In this document: positions 42,233 through 51,712 of the stretch, piece after piece
How positions within the stretch are numbered: position 1 is the stretch's first letter
Layout: each line of letters begins with the position of its first letter
Assembly: GCA_963775395.1 (NCBI GenBank)
Contig: CAVZIX010000011.1
Location: 1 to 64,000, forward strand
Origin: JAIBJN01 sp963775395
GTDB lineage: Bacteria; Actinomycetota; Thermoleophilia; Gaiellales; Gaiellaceae
Length of the DNA stretch: 64,000 nt
Direction of reading: 5' to 3'
Made by a program: the position numbers and the translations under genes
Notes under the pieces: generated by a model
Database searches by the model: none
Told to the model about the DNA's origin: nothing
Seen by the model: only the letters and a program-made list of their open reading frames with translations

Positions 42233-44650
42233 CTAGCCAGCCTCCTCGGCAGTCGCAATCGGCTCGTCGGCGACGTCCTCGGCGTTCGCCGCTTCGCCTT
42301 CGGGAGCCGCCGCCCCGCCCTCGAGCGTCGCAGGCTTCTTCTTCCGGCGCCGTCCTCCGCGCGTGCCTCTGCGTGTCTTCTTCTTCGGCTTCTCCGCCGC
42401 GCCGTCGCCCTCGGCGGGGCTCCCGCTCGACTCGGAGGTCACCGTTGCCGGCTCCTTGGCCGGCTCCTTCGCAGGCTTCTTCGGCTGTTCCGCGGGCCTG
42501 CCGTTCGCCTCGGCGGCCGGCTCGCCGGCGGGGCCGTCGGCGCTGGCCGTGGCCGTCGTCTTCCGCTTGCGCCCCCTGCCGCCACGCGTCCCGCGGCGGG
42601 TCTTCTTCTTCGGCTTCGGCTCGGCAGGGCCCTCACCGTCGGCCGGCGGCGTCTCCTCGGCCTCGCCGTCGGCGAGGCTGGGCGCAGCCGGCGCCTTGGC
42701 ACGGCTCGGACGGGCCTTCGGCTTCGGTGCCGGCTCCTCGGGCTCGTCGTCGACGAACTCGTCCTCGAGCACGATCGGCGCCACGGGCGCCTTGGCTCCG
42801 CGTCGCGAGCGGGCCTTCGGCTTCTCCGCGACCTTCGGGCTCAGGCCTTCGATCTCCGTCTCCTTGCCCTCGGAGAGGACCTGGAAGCGGTCGAGCCGGA
42901 AGGACTTCTTCGTCTTGAACGCGAAGCGTCGCCCCGTCTCCTGCTCGAGCTCCTCGAGGCGTGAGCCGTCGGGGCCGATCAGGATGGCTGCCACGTCGGA
43001 GTGCATCTCGACGACGAACGCCTCGGCCTTCGAGCCGGCAATGTGCTGGCGCAGCTTGCGCTCGGCCTCGACCGCGTGCGTCTCGGGCGAGACGATCACC
43101 CCGTCCCCGTCGCAGGACGGGCAGGGGATGGTCAGGATCTCGCGCGGGCCGTCCGTGACGTTTTGACGCGTCATCTCGACGAGCCCGAGCGGCGAGATCT
43201 CGACGACGTACGTCTTCGTCCGATCGCGCGCGAGCTCGCGGTTGAGCGCCTCCTCGACGAGCTGGCGGTTCTTCGGGTTCGCCATGTCGATGAAGTCGAT
43301 GACGATGATCCCGCCGATGTCGCGCAGCCGGAGCTGGCGCACGACCTCCCCGACCGCCTCGAGGTTGTTCTTCGTGATCGTGTCCTCGAGCCGGCCCTGC
43401 GACGACTTGCCTCGGCCGCCGACGAAGCGGCCCGTGTTGACGTCGATGACGGTGAAGGCCTCGGCGTAGTCGAAGATGAGGTAGCCGCCCGAGGGCAGAT
43501 CGACGCGGCGGCTGAGCGTCGAGTTGACCGCCTCGCGGACGCCCGACTTCTCCAGGAGCGGCTCCTTGCCGCTGTAGCGCTCGACGCGGGCGGCCAGCTC
43601 GGGCGAAGTGCGCTTGAGATAGCCGACGATCCGCCGGTATGTGCGCTCGTGGTCGACGACGACGCGCTTGAAGTCGCTGATGAAGAGGTCGCGGACGATG
43701 CGCAGCGGCAGCTCGGCCTCCTGGTAGACGAGCGCGGGCGCGTCCGTCCGGCCCGCACGGCCGCGGATCGTCGACCAGAGCTTCAGCAGGAGCTTGAGAT
43801 CGCCGGAGAGCTCCTCCTCGGAGGCGCCCTCGGCGGCGGTGCGGACGATCAGCCCGCCCTCCGGCAGCTCGAGCCCCTTGCAGATCTTCTTCAACCGCTC
43901 GCGCTCGTCGTCCTCGAGCCGGCGCGAGACGCCGATCCCGTCCCCGTACGGCGTGTAGACGAGGAAGCGGCCGGGAAGCGAGATCTCCGTCGTCAGCCGC
44001 GCGCCCTTCGTCCCCATGGGGTCCTTGACCGCCTGGACGAGGACTTGCTCGCCGCGGGAGATGAGCTCCTGGATGCGCTTGCCGTGGCGCTTCCCCTCGA
44101 GCTCGGGGACGACGATCTCGTCGACGTACAGGAACCCGTTGCGCTGGAGGCCGATGTCCACGAACGACGCCTCCATGCCCGGGAGCACGTTGTCGACGAC
44201 GCCCTTGTAGATGTTCCCGGCGACCGTGCGGCGCTCGGGACGGCCGAGGTAGACCTCGGCGGGCTTGCCGTCCTCGAGGACGGCGACCGTCTGCTCGCCC
44301 ACCTCGACGGAGACGTAGATCTCCTTCGTGACGTCCGGCAGGACGATCCGCGGGGGCGCCGCAGGCGCCTTGCGGGCCGGAGGACGCTTGCGCTCGCGCT
44401 GGGCCGGGGCCTTGCGCTGCGGCTTTGCCTCGGCCGTCTCGGTCTTCTCTACCGTCGCCGCCGTCGCGGACTCGGGCTTCTTCTTCGCGCGGCCGCGGCC
44501 GCCACGGCTTCCGCGGCGCCGGCGGGCCGGCTTTCGCTCAGCCGCCTCGGCGGATTCCCGCCGAGCCGGCTTCTGCTCGGTGGGCGCCTCGGGAGCGGCT
44601 GCCTCTGCCGGCGCCGCCTCCCCGCGCTTCTTCCAGCGAAACCAGGACAC
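42233..44650 (-). CDS. rne: Ribonuclease E/G
   Basis: RNase E/G cuts single-stranded RNA in decay and rRNA processing. The 805-residue protein has a basic N-terminal extension (about 120 residues) and an S1 domain (GNIYKGVVDNVLPGMEASFV). The catalytic Asp residues lie in FTVIDVNTGRFVG and IVIDFIDMANP. The zinc-link CPSCDGDG is present. The long disordered C-terminus has two near-identical basic boxes, KPKKKTRRGTRGGRGRKRK and a variant; a related box lies in the N-terminal extension. GTG at 44650 is chosen because AAAGGAG lies 10 nt upstream. The 180-bp gap before it holds a TACCCT box and a small hairpin. Confidence 0.94.
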   Translation of the reverse strand: MSWFRWKKRGEAAPAEAAAPEAPTEQKPARRESAEAAERKPARRRRGSRGGRGRAKKKPESATAATVEKTETAEAKPQRKAPAQRERKRPPARKAPAAPPRIVLPDVTKEIYVSVEVGEQTVAVLEDGKPAEVYLGRPERRTVAGNIYKGVVDNVLPGMEASFVDIGLQRNGFLYVDEIVVPELEGKRHGKRIQELISRGEQVLVQAVKDPMGTKGARLTTEISLPGRFLVYTPYGDGIGVSRRLEDDERERLKKICKGLELPEGGLIVRTAAEGASEEELSGDLKLLLKLWSTIRGRAGRTDAPALVYQEAELPLRIVRDLFISDFKRVVVDHERTYRRIVGYLKRTSPELAARVERYSGKEPLLEKSGVREAVNSTLSRRVDLPSGGYLIFDYAEAFTVIDVNTGRFVGGRGKSSQGRLEDTITKNNLEAVGEVVRQLRLRDIGGIIVIDFIDMANPKNRQLVEEALNRELARDRTKTYVVEISPLGLVEMTRQNVTDGPREILTIPCPSCDGDGVIVSPETHAVEAERKLRQHIAGSKAEAFVVEMHSDVAAILIGPDGSRLEELEQETGRRFAFKTKKSFRLDRFQVLSEGKETEIEGLSPKVAEKPKARSRRGAKAPVAPIVLEDEFVDDEPEEPAPKPKARPSRAKAPAAPSLADGEAEETPPADGEGPAEPKPKKKTRRGTRGGRGRKRKTTATASADGPAGEPAAEANGRPAEQPKKPAKEPAKEPATVTSESSGSPAEGDGAAEKPKKKTRRGTRGGRRRKKKPATLEGGAAAPEGEAANAEDVADEPIATAEEAG

Positions 44651-44829
44651 GTGTGTTGACTCCTTTCGGGCGCACGCCGCGCTCGGCGCCGTCAGGGCGC
44701 GCCCCCAGCCGCAGCGTGTCTGCCTCAAATCTCATAGGTCTCGGCGCCGGGTGTCCGCCTGCCCGAAATCGGGCTCGGTTCTCCGTGCGCCATCTCTTCC
44801 AGGGTAGCAGTCGCCCTCGGTCCGACCGC

Positions 44830-45024
44830 CTACGCCGCAGCCGGGCGAAGCCCCGTTCGCTTCCGGTCGACGGCCCGCAGACGCTGGTTCAGACGCGCCC
44901 AGGCCCAGGGCTCGACCTCGTCGTATCGCCCCGTCGCAGCCTCGGCCTGCGTCGCCTCGAGGTACTCGAACCACGCATCTGCTTCCTCGATCAGAAGCGC
45001 TTCGTACGTCTCCACGCTGTCCAT
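44830..45024 (-). CDS. Small hypothetical protein (64 residues)
   Basis: An acidic-to-basic helical protein, MDSVETYEALLIEEADAWF then WAWARLNQRLRAVDRKR. It lies 11 bp after the DUF697 gene on the same strand and is probably the last gene of the cell-shape operon. The family is not recognised. Confidence 0.55.
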   Translation of the reverse strand: MDSVETYEALLIEEADAWFEYLEATQAEAATGRYDEVEPWAWARLNQRLRAVDRKRTGLRPAAA

Positions 45025-45035
45025 GCGCGCGAAGG

Positions 45036-45884
45036 CTAGGACCGGGACCGGACGGACCCCCCGATCAATCTTGTGCCGCCCGCAGCGAAGTACGCCGTGG
45101 CCGCTTCGCCGACCGCCCGCGTCGCCGCGTAGGCGATGCCGCCCTTCACGGCCCAGCCGAAGCCAGGGACGAGGCCGACCAGCTGGCGGGCGACGGTGCG
45201 GAAGCCGAGCGCGGCGGCCACCACGGTCAGGATCTCGAAGGCGCGCTCCTTGTCCAGCTCCTCCCCGTGCGCCGCGGCGATGCGCAGCACCATGCGGATC
45301 TGGTTGAGCGTCAGCACCGGAAAGTCCGCGCCGGGAATGAAGATGGCGACGCCGAGCACGCCGTTCTGCAGCGAGAACTTCTTGATGATCTGCTCGACGA
45401 TCGCGGGCCGAAGCGCGGGGAGGCGCGCAGCGAGCTGGTAGCTCGCCTCGTCGGCGCGGTCGGCGATGCGTTCGGCCAGGTCCTCGATCGGCAGCGGCTC
45501 GCCGGGCGCCACGAGGACGATGTCCGTGTCGAGGACATAGGGCACGGTCGGGATCTCGCCCTCGGGAACGCCGACAAGCACGCAGACGACGCCCACGCCC
45601 TTGCGGATCGCGAGCCTCACCGACGTCTCGTCCTCCTCGCTCGGCTGCGGGCCGTCGACGGCGTAGACGACGACACGCGCGCCCTCGACGTCGTAGGCCG
45701 AGAGCGGCTTGCCCGATAGGTCGCGCACGGCTTCGGCGTCGCCGCCCTCGACGAAGGCCGCCCGGATCGCCCCCGCGTGCTCGGCCGCGCCGGCGACCAG
45801 GATCGGCCGGAAGTCCTGCTCGACCGCGTGGAGCTCCTTGAGCACGCCCCAGACAGACATCGGGCTGATCGGAAGGCGAGCCAC
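45036..45884 (-). CDS. DUF697 domain-containing membrane-associated protein
   Basis: The 282-residue protein has an N-terminal half resembling a degenerate P-loop or nucleotide-handling fold (VVVYAVDGPQPSEEDE, GVGVVCVLVGVPEG) and a C-terminal DUF697 helical region. The latter includes RPAIVEQIIKKFSLQNGVLG, LTLNQIRMVLRIAAAHG and LVPGFGWAVKGGIAYAAT. It starts at GTG 45884, sharing one base with the rodA stop (TAGTG), so it is tied to the cell-wall operon. The role is unknown. Confidence 0.75.
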   Translation of the reverse strand: MARLPISPMSVWGVLKELHAVEQDFRPILVAGAAEHAGAIRAAFVEGGDAEAVRDLSGKPLSAYDVEGARVVVYAVDGPQPSEEDETSVRLAIRKGVGVVCVLVGVPEGEIPTVPYVLDTDIVLVAPGEPLPIEDLAERIADRADEASYQLAARLPALRPAIVEQIIKKFSLQNGVLGVAIFIPGADFPVLTLNQIRMVLRIAAAHGEELDKERAFEILTVVAAALGFRTVARQLVGLVPGFGWAVKGGIAYAATRAVGEAATAYFAAGGTRLIGGSVRSRS

Positions 45885-47068
45885 TAGCGAGCGCCCGCGA
45901 GGCGCCCACGGACGTGAATCGCCTCGAGCATGCCGATCATGAGCAGCGTCGTGATGAGCGAGCTGCCGCCGTAGGACACGAGCGGCAGCGGGATGCCGGT
46001 GACCGGTGCGATCCCGATCGTCATCCCGACGTTGATGAAGAGCTGGATCAGGAGCGCGAAGACGATCGAGCCCGCCACGACCGCGGAGAAGAGATCGCGC
46101 GCGACGGCCACGATCTTGACGCCGCGCCAGATGATCAGCGCGTACAGCACGAGCAGGATCGTCGCGCCGAGGAAGCCGCGCTGCTCGGCGAGCGACGAGA
46201 AGATGAAGTCGGTCGAGTGCTCGGGGAGATAGTTGAACCTCGTCTGCGTCGCCTGGGCGACGCCGCGGCCGTCGAGGCCGCCGGAGCCGACGGCCGTGAT
46301 CGACTGGTTGACGTTGTACGTCGAGCCGCTCGGGTCGATGTCGGGATCGACGAACCCGATCAGGCGGTCCCGCTGGTAGGGCTCGAGCACCTCCACCCCG
46401 GCGGACGGGAGGAACCAGAGCAGCGCCCCCGCCACGAGGGCGGCGGCGATCCCGAGCACCGCGAGGTGCCGCCACGGCGTGCCGCCGAAGAAGAGCGCCC
46501 CGAGCACGCACGCGCCGTACACCAGCGACGTGCCGAAGTCGGGCTCCTTGAAGACGAGCGCGGTAAGCGGGAGAGCGATGGCCACGATCCCGAGCGTCGT
46601 CCTCCACTCGTTCATGCGGTGCCGCCGCTCGGCCACGAAGCCGGCCAGCGCGAAGATGAGAGCGAGCTTGCCGAGCTCGGACGGCTGGAAGTTGAAGAAG
46701 CCGATCTCGATCCAGCGCTTCGACCCGCGCACCTCCTCGGCCAGGACGAACACGGAGAGGAGCAGGACGAGCGAGGCGCAGTAGAACGGGATGCGCAGCC
46801 GCCGGTAGACGTCGGGGTTCACCACCATCGTGAAAGCGAGGAGGAGACCGCCGACGGCGACGTAGATGAGCTGCCGGTAGACGTAGAACTCGGGGTCCCC
46901 GGCCACGTCGCTGCGCGTCACGGACTCGAGCACCCAGAGCCCGTAGGCCACGAGGCCACCGGCCGCGAAGAGCAGCAGGTAGTCGACGTGGCGCAGGAAC
47001 GCGCCGAGCTCCCAGGCGGCCGCCTGCGCGCGGGTCGGCTGCGGGATCCGGTTGACGGGGGTGGCCAT
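45884..47068 (-). CDS. rodA: Peptidoglycan glycosyltransferase RodA
   Basis: RodA is the SEDS-family polymerase that elongates glycan strands with its partner PBP2. The 394-residue protein has about ten membrane helices, with GSKRWIEIGFFNFQPSELGK, KEPDFGTSLVY, a catalytic-type Asp region and GIPLPLVSYGGSSLITTLL. It overlaps the stop of mrdA by TGATG, consistent with a fixed ratio of the two partners. Confidence 0.95.
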   Translation of the reverse strand: MATPVNRIPQPTRAQAAAWELGAFLRHVDYLLLFAAGGLVAYGLWVLESVTRSDVAGDPEFYVYRQLIYVAVGGLLLAFTMVVNPDVYRRLRIPFYCASLVLLLSVFVLAEEVRGSKRWIEIGFFNFQPSELGKLALIFALAGFVAERRHRMNEWRTTLGIVAIALPLTALVFKEPDFGTSLVYGACVLGALFFGGTPWRHLAVLGIAAALVAGALLWFLPSAGVEVLEPYQRDRLIGFVDPDIDPSGSTYNVNQSITAVGSGGLDGRGVAQATQTRFNYLPEHSTDFIFSSLAEQRGFLGATILLVLYALIIWRGVKIVAVARDLFSAVVAGSIVFALLIQLFINVGMTIGIAPVTGIPLPLVSYGGSSLITTLLMIGMLEAIHVRGRLAGAR

Positions 47069-48963
47069 CAGTCGGACTCCTGGATCGCCGCCGAGTAGCT
47101 GCCCGGCTCGACGTTGAAGTAGTCCTCGAAGACTTTCAGCGCCACGGGAGCAGCCGCCTCGCCGCCGTGGCCGCCGTTCTCGATCAGGGCGCAGACGGCG
47201 ATCTCGGGCTTCTGGAACGGCCCGTAGCCGCACCACCAGGACTGGTCACGCAAGCCCAGGAAGCCCGGCAGCGACGCGACCTTCTCGGCCGTCCCGGTCT
47301 TGCCGGCGATCGGAACGGGGAAGCCGCCGAAGACGCTCTGCGACGTGCCGTAGCTCGCGTGGGTGGCGTCGAAGAGACCCTCCTGCACGACGCTGAGGTT
47401 GTAGGGGTCGATGTTCAGGTCGACCGGCGGCTTCGGCGTGAACGGCCTCAGGACGACCGCAGGCTCACCCTCGTTCCGGGGCTCCTCGACGGCCTTGACG
47501 AGGTGCGGCTCGACGAGCTTCCCGCCGTTGGCGATCATCGCGTAGGCCCGCGTCATCTGGAGCGGCGTCACGAGCAGGTCGCCCTGGCCGATGGCCAGCT
47601 GGACGGAGTCGCCGCTCGTCCAGATCTTGTCGATCTCGCTCTCGAACGTGCGCTGGCGCCACTCGAGCGTGGGGACGAGCCCCTTCGACTCGGGCCCGAG
47701 GTCGACGCCGGTCGGCTTGCCGAAGCCCATTCGCCTCGACCAGCGCTGCAGCGGCGAGCCCTCGAGCCGGTAGAAGCGGAGCGCGACGTCGTAGAAGTAC
47801 GTGTCGCAGGAGTTGGCGAGCGCCGTGGAGAGGATCATCGGCTCGTTCCGATACGGGTCCCAGTTCATGAACGTCTGCTTGTCGACGACCATCTTCCCGG
47901 TGCACTGGATGACCTCCCCCGCGCTCAGCAGGTTCTCCTCGAGCGCGGCGAGCGCGGTGATCGGCTTGAACGTCGAACCGGGCGGATAGGTGCCGTCGAT
48001 CGCGCGGTTGAGCGTCGGAAAGTTCGCGCTCTTGTCGGCCAGGGCCTTCAGGTCCTTCTCGTCGACCGTGCCGACGTAGGTGCTCGGGTCGAACGTCGGG
48101 TTGGACGCCAGCGCCAGGATCTCGCCCGTGTTCACGTTCATCGCCACGAGCGCGCCGCCGTTCGCGGCCCACTCGCCGTTGTCGTGGGCTAGCCGGACGC
48201 CGAAGGCGAGCGCTTCTTCGGCAGTGCGCTGGAGCTCGTCGTCGATCGTGAGTCGGAGGCTGTCGCCGGACTCCGGCATCTGGCTGAACTGCCGCTCGCT
48301 CGTCACGCGCCCGAGCGCGTCGACGTAGACCTGGCCGACGCCCGGCTGCCCGCGCAGGTACGAGTCGTAGGCGGCCTCGATGCCGGTCTGGCCGATGCGG
48401 TCGCCGGCCGCAAGCGTGGTGTTCGGGCGCGCCGCCAGCTGTTTGGCCGTGATCTCGGACTCGTAGCCGAGGATCTGCGCGCCGATCACGCCCTGCTCGT
48501 AGCGGCGCAGGTAGGTCTCCGTGATCTGCACCCCGGGGAACTCGGTCTGGTGCTCGAGGAGGAAGGCCGCCCGGCGGTCACCGACGTCGGCACTGATGGT
48601 CACGGGTGTGAGCGGATCGTTCGCGAGCTGCTTCGTGACCTTGGCCCCCACGACCTTAGGGCGCAGGCCGAGGACGCGGGCGAGGCGCTTGATCATCGCG
48701 GCGCGCCGCGCGTAGGACACATCCTCGAGCGCTGCCGGCCACACCTGGACGAGCGTGCCGGGCATGTTCGTGACCAGCACGTCGCCGTCGCGGTCGACGA
48801 TCGGGCCGCGCTGCGCCTGGAGGCGGAAGCTGCGGATCTGGTTGTTCTGCGCGTCGGACAGATACTGGTCGCCGGAGATCACCTGCAGGGCCCAGAGCCG
48901 GAAGAAGAGCGCGCAGAAGACGATGATGGCGAGCACGCCGAAGATCCCGAGGCGAACCGCCAT
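47068..48963 (-). CDS. mrdA: Penicillin-binding protein 2 (transpeptidase)
   Basis: PBP2 cross-links peptidoglycan for lateral growth. From the ATG the 631-residue protein has one N-terminal membrane helix, a pedestal domain (QRGPIVDRDGDVLVTN), and a transpeptidase domain with SxxK in YPPGSTFKPITAL, the second motif in ANSCDTYFYDV and KTGT in IAGKTGTAEK. The frame stays open upstream and reads PARDPSRGPGFLPPDPRVEE, a typical cytoplasmic tail. It may start at CTG 49053, which overlaps the mreD stop and has GAGGTGA six bases upstream; that would add 30 residues. The ATG is given as the cautious start. Confidence 0.95.
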   Translation of the reverse strand: MAVRLGIFGVLAIIVFCALFFRLWALQVISGDQYLSDAQNNQIRSFRLQAQRGPIVDRDGDVLVTNMPGTLVQVWPAALEDVSYARRAAMIKRLARVLGLRPKVVGAKVTKQLANDPLTPVTISADVGDRRAAFLLEHQTEFPGVQITETYLRRYEQGVIGAQILGYESEITAKQLAARPNTTLAAGDRIGQTGIEAAYDSYLRGQPGVGQVYVDALGRVTSERQFSQMPESGDSLRLTIDDELQRTAEEALAFGVRLAHDNGEWAANGGALVAMNVNTGEILALASNPTFDPSTYVGTVDEKDLKALADKSANFPTLNRAIDGTYPPGSTFKPITALAALEENLLSAGEVIQCTGKMVVDKQTFMNWDPYRNEPMILSTALANSCDTYFYDVALRFYRLEGSPLQRWSRRMGFGKPTGVDLGPESKGLVPTLEWRQRTFESEIDKIWTSGDSVQLAIGQGDLLVTPLQMTRAYAMIANGGKLVEPHLVKAVEEPRNEGEPAVVLRPFTPKPPVDLNIDPYNLSVVQEGLFDATHASYGTSQSVFGGFPVPIAGKTGTAEKVASLPGFLGLRDQSWWCGYGPFQKPEIAVCALIENGGHGGEAAAPVALKVFEDYFNVEPGSYSAAIQESD

Positions 48964-49045
48964 CTGGGGAGAGAAGCGGTACGGCTCCTCGACGCGCGGG
49001 TCGGGCGGGAGGAAGCCTGGCCCGCGGGACGGATCCCTTGCCGGC

Positions 49046-49567
49046 TTAGACAGCGGGGCTCACCTCGCGGCGGATGCCCACACTGGGCGGCAGCAAGCGG
49101 GCGCAGAGGCCGTACAGCGGGTAGGCGAGGAGCATGTTGAGCGCGAGGCTCGGGAGCAGCACGGCGAGGAAGAGCTGCGACGCGGCGATGGTCTCCCCGA
49201 GCATGAAGTGGAGCACCGCCGAGCCGAGTGTCACCCCGGCCGTCGCGAGCGCGACGGCGATCAGGAGCGGGTGCACGGACGTGCGCGTCGTGACCTCGCC
49301 GAAGCGTCCAGTCGCGTATCCCGCGATCGTGAGGAGGAGCGAGGTCATCCCGAAGGTGCCCAGGGACGCCGTGTCGAGGACGAGGCCCGCAGCGAACCCG
49401 CCGACGGCGCCGAAGATCGGCCCGCGCAGGAGCGAGACGGCGACGAGCGTGACCAGCACGACGTTCGGGTGCCCCTCGCCGACCTCGATCCACTCCGCAA
49501 TGGAGATCTGCACGACGGTGGCGAGGAGGATCAAACCCCCGGCCTTCACTGCGTCGATCCCTGTCAC
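49046..49567 (-). CDS. mreD: Rod shape-determining protein MreD
   Basis: The 173-residue membrane protein has five or six helices and matches MreD in size and place. It includes GHPNVVLVTLVAVSLLRGP and GAVGGFAAGLVLDTASLG. It overlaps mreC by 4 bp and probably also the mrdA start region. It is part of the elongasome scaffold. Confidence 0.9.
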   Translation of the reverse strand: MTGIDAVKAGGLILLATVVQISIAEWIEVGEGHPNVVLVTLVAVSLLRGPIFGAVGGFAAGLVLDTASLGTFGMTSLLLTIAGYATGRFGEVTTRTSVHPLLIAVALATAGVTLGSAVLHFMLGETIAASQLFLAVLLPSLALNMLLAYPLYGLCARLLPPSVGIRREVSPAV

Positions 49568-50541
49568 GGCTGGTTCGTTTGTCCCTGGTTCGCTCCCCGT
49601 GCCCGTGCCGGACGCTGGGCCCGTGGGATCTCGTCGAGCACGATCACCTCCGACAGCGAGTCGAAATCGACGAACGGCGTCACCTGGACGCGCTTGTAGA
49701 GATCGACGTCCTGCTGGCCGACCGACTCAACCGTCCCGATTGGGATGCCGGCCGGGTACAGGGACTCGAACTTTCGAGTCGTCCAGCCGGCCGTCACGAC
49801 AAGGTTGCCCGGCTCGACCAGCTCGTCCTTGGCTACTTGGTCGAGAACGAGCGTGGAGGCGCTCGGTCCCGCCTCGATCATCCCCCAGGCGTCGCTCTCG
49901 AGGATGGAGGCCGTCACGGCGCTGTCCTGATCGGTGATGAGGATCACCTTGGCGCTGTCGCCCGTCAGCTCGGTGACGAGGCCCACGAGGCCGTCGTCGG
50001 TGACGACGGGGGCGTTCTTGACGATGCCGTCATCCTTCCCGGCGGCGATCAGGATCTCCTGGGTGAACGGGTTCGACGGCCGGTGGACGACGGTGGCCAC
50101 GATCGGGTTGTAGCCCTCGGGGAACCGAGGCCCGGTGATGTAGGTGGCGATCGCGTCCAGACGCTCGGCCTCGCGCGCGGCGGTCTGGCTGGCGATGGCG
50201 AGCTGGCGGAGGCGCTCGTTCTCCTTCTTCAGCTCGTCGTTCTCGGACTTCGCGTCGAGAAGGTCCGAGACGTAGCCCCAGCCGTCGCGGAACGGGCGTG
50301 AGATGCGCTCGCCGGCGACCTCGAAGGGCATGAGGACGGAGACGCCGATCCGCTGTGCGGCATGGAGCGGTCCGTCGTCGGACTCTCGGAAATGCAAAGT
50401 GATGAGCGCGAGCGAGATAAGCACGAGCACGGCGGCAACGAGCCGCGCCCTGAATGCGCGCCCCGATCTCGAGGAAGGGCCCTCACCGCGCCGGACGGGA
50501 GCGTCCAGCACCGGGAGCCGTGCTGTGCGTTGCCGAGGCAC
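49564..50541 (-). CDS. mreC: Rod shape-determining protein MreC
   Basis: The 325-residue protein has a basic N-terminus, one membrane helix (LVAAVLVLISLALITLHF), a coiled coil (AKSENDELKKENERLRQLA), and the beta-barrel domain with VVTDDGLVGLVTELTGDSA. MreC links MreB inside the cell with PBP2 and RodA outside. It lies between mreB and mreD. Confidence 0.94.
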   Translation of the reverse strand: MPRQRTARLPVLDAPVRRGEGPSSRSGRAFRARLVAAVLVLISLALITLHFRESDDGPLHAAQRIGVSVLMPFEVAGERISRPFRDGWGYVSDLLDAKSENDELKKENERLRQLAIASQTAAREAERLDAIATYITGPRFPEGYNPIVATVVHRPSNPFTQEILIAAGKDDGIVKNAPVVTDDGLVGLVTELTGDSAKVILITDQDSAVTASILESDAWGMIEAGPSASTLVLDQVAKDELVEPGNLVVTAGWTTRKFESLYPAGIPIGTVESVGQQDVDLYKRVQVTPFVDFDSLSEVIVLDEIPRAQRPARARGANQGQTNQP

Positions 50542-50607
50542 GGAACCGACCAGTGTAGTGAATCGCCCGGAAACCGCGAACCGGGACGATGCCTGGCGTC
50601 GAGGGCT

Positions 50608-51657
50608 CTAGCGCCTTCGGCCGTTGCGCTGACGCGCCTTGGCCGAGCGGTGGATGACCTCGAACTCCTCCAGGCTCCGGCCGGAGCCGACCGCGACGCA
50701 GGTCAGCGGCGACTCTGCGAGTTGCACCGGCATCTGCGTCTCCTCGCGCAAGCGCTCGGCGAGCCCGGTGAGCAGGGCGCCGCCGCCGGCGAGGACGATG
50801 CCGCGGTCCATGATGTCCGCGGCGAGCTCGGGCGGAGTCTTGTCGAGCGTCGACTTGATCGCGTCGATGATCTGACCCACGGGCTCGTCGAGAGCGCGGC
50901 GCACTTCCTCCGTGGTGATCACGACCGTCTTCGGGAGGCCGGTGAGCATGTCGCGGCCGCGCACCTCCGCGGAGACCTCCTGCGGGAGCTCCCACGCAGA
51001 GCCGATCTCGAGCTTCAGCTCCTCCGAGGTCTGCTGGCCGATGAGGAGCTTGTACTCCTTCTTGATGTGGGCCATGATCGCCTCGTCCATCTCGTCGCCG
51101 CCCACGCGGATGGACTGCGAGACGACGATGCCGCCGAGCGAGATGACGGCGACCTCGGTCGTGCCGCCGCCGATGTCCACGATCATGTTCCCGGTCGGCT
51201 CGGAGACCGGAAGGCCCGCGCCGATCGCGGCGGCCATCGGCTCCTCGATCAGGTAGGCCTGGCGCGCGCCGGCGCTGAGGGTGGCCTCCTCGACCGCACG
51301 CTTCTCGACGCCGGTCACGCCGCTGGGGACGCAGACGACGACGCGCGGGTGCGCGAAGCGGTTGTGGTGCACCTTCTGGATGAAGTGGCGGAGCATCTGC
51401 TCGGTGACGTCGAAGTCGGCGATGACGCCGTCCTTCAGCGGCCGGATGGCCGAGATCGTCCCGGGCGTCCGCCCGAGCATCCGCTTCGCCTCGATCCCCA
51501 CCGCGTGCACCTCGCCGGTGCGCTGGTCGATCGCGACCACGGACGGCTCGGAGAGCACGATCCCACGCCCGCGCACATACACGAGGGTGTTCGCAGTCCC
51601 CAGGTCGACGGCCATTTCACGCCCGCCCATCCCGCTCAGGTAGCCCCAGAAGCTCAT
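50608..51657 (-). CDS. mreB: Rod shape-determining protein MreB
   Basis: MreB is the bacterial actin homologue that guides side-wall synthesis. The 349-residue protein shows phosphate-1 MAVDLGTANTLVYV, VVVCVPSGVTGVEKRAV, phosphate-2 IVDIGGGTTEVAVIS, and the adenosine motif GIVLAGGGALLTGLAERL. It heads the mreB-mreC-mreD-mrdA-rodA operon. The ATG at 51657 is preceded by GAGATC and by a TACACT box 13 bp upstream (51671-51676). Presence of the full set implies a rod-shaped, MreB-dependent cell. Confidence 0.97.
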   Translation of the reverse strand: MSFWGYLSGMGGREMAVDLGTANTLVYVRGRGIVLSEPSVVAIDQRTGEVHAVGIEAKRMLGRTPGTISAIRPLKDGVIADFDVTEQMLRHFIQKVHHNRFAHPRVVVCVPSGVTGVEKRAVEEATLSAGARQAYLIEEPMAAAIGAGLPVSEPTGNMIVDIGGGTTEVAVISLGGIVVSQSIRVGGDEMDEAIMAHIKKEYKLLIGQQTSEELKLEIGSAWELPQEVSAEVRGRDMLTGLPKTVVITTEEVRRALDEPVGQIIDAIKSTLDKTPPELAADIMDRGIVLAGGGALLTGLAERLREETQMPVQLAESPLTCVAVGSGRSLEEFEVIHRSAKARQRNGRRR

Positions 51658-51712
51658 CGAGATCTCGCTGAGTGTAACGACAGGCTGCGCGCGCCCCTAA
51701 CGGCCCCGTCTA

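Noticed and set aside
44538..44735. 65-codon frame overlapping the start of rne
   Set aside because: It is out of frame with RNase E, overlaps its coding part and lacks a ribosome site.
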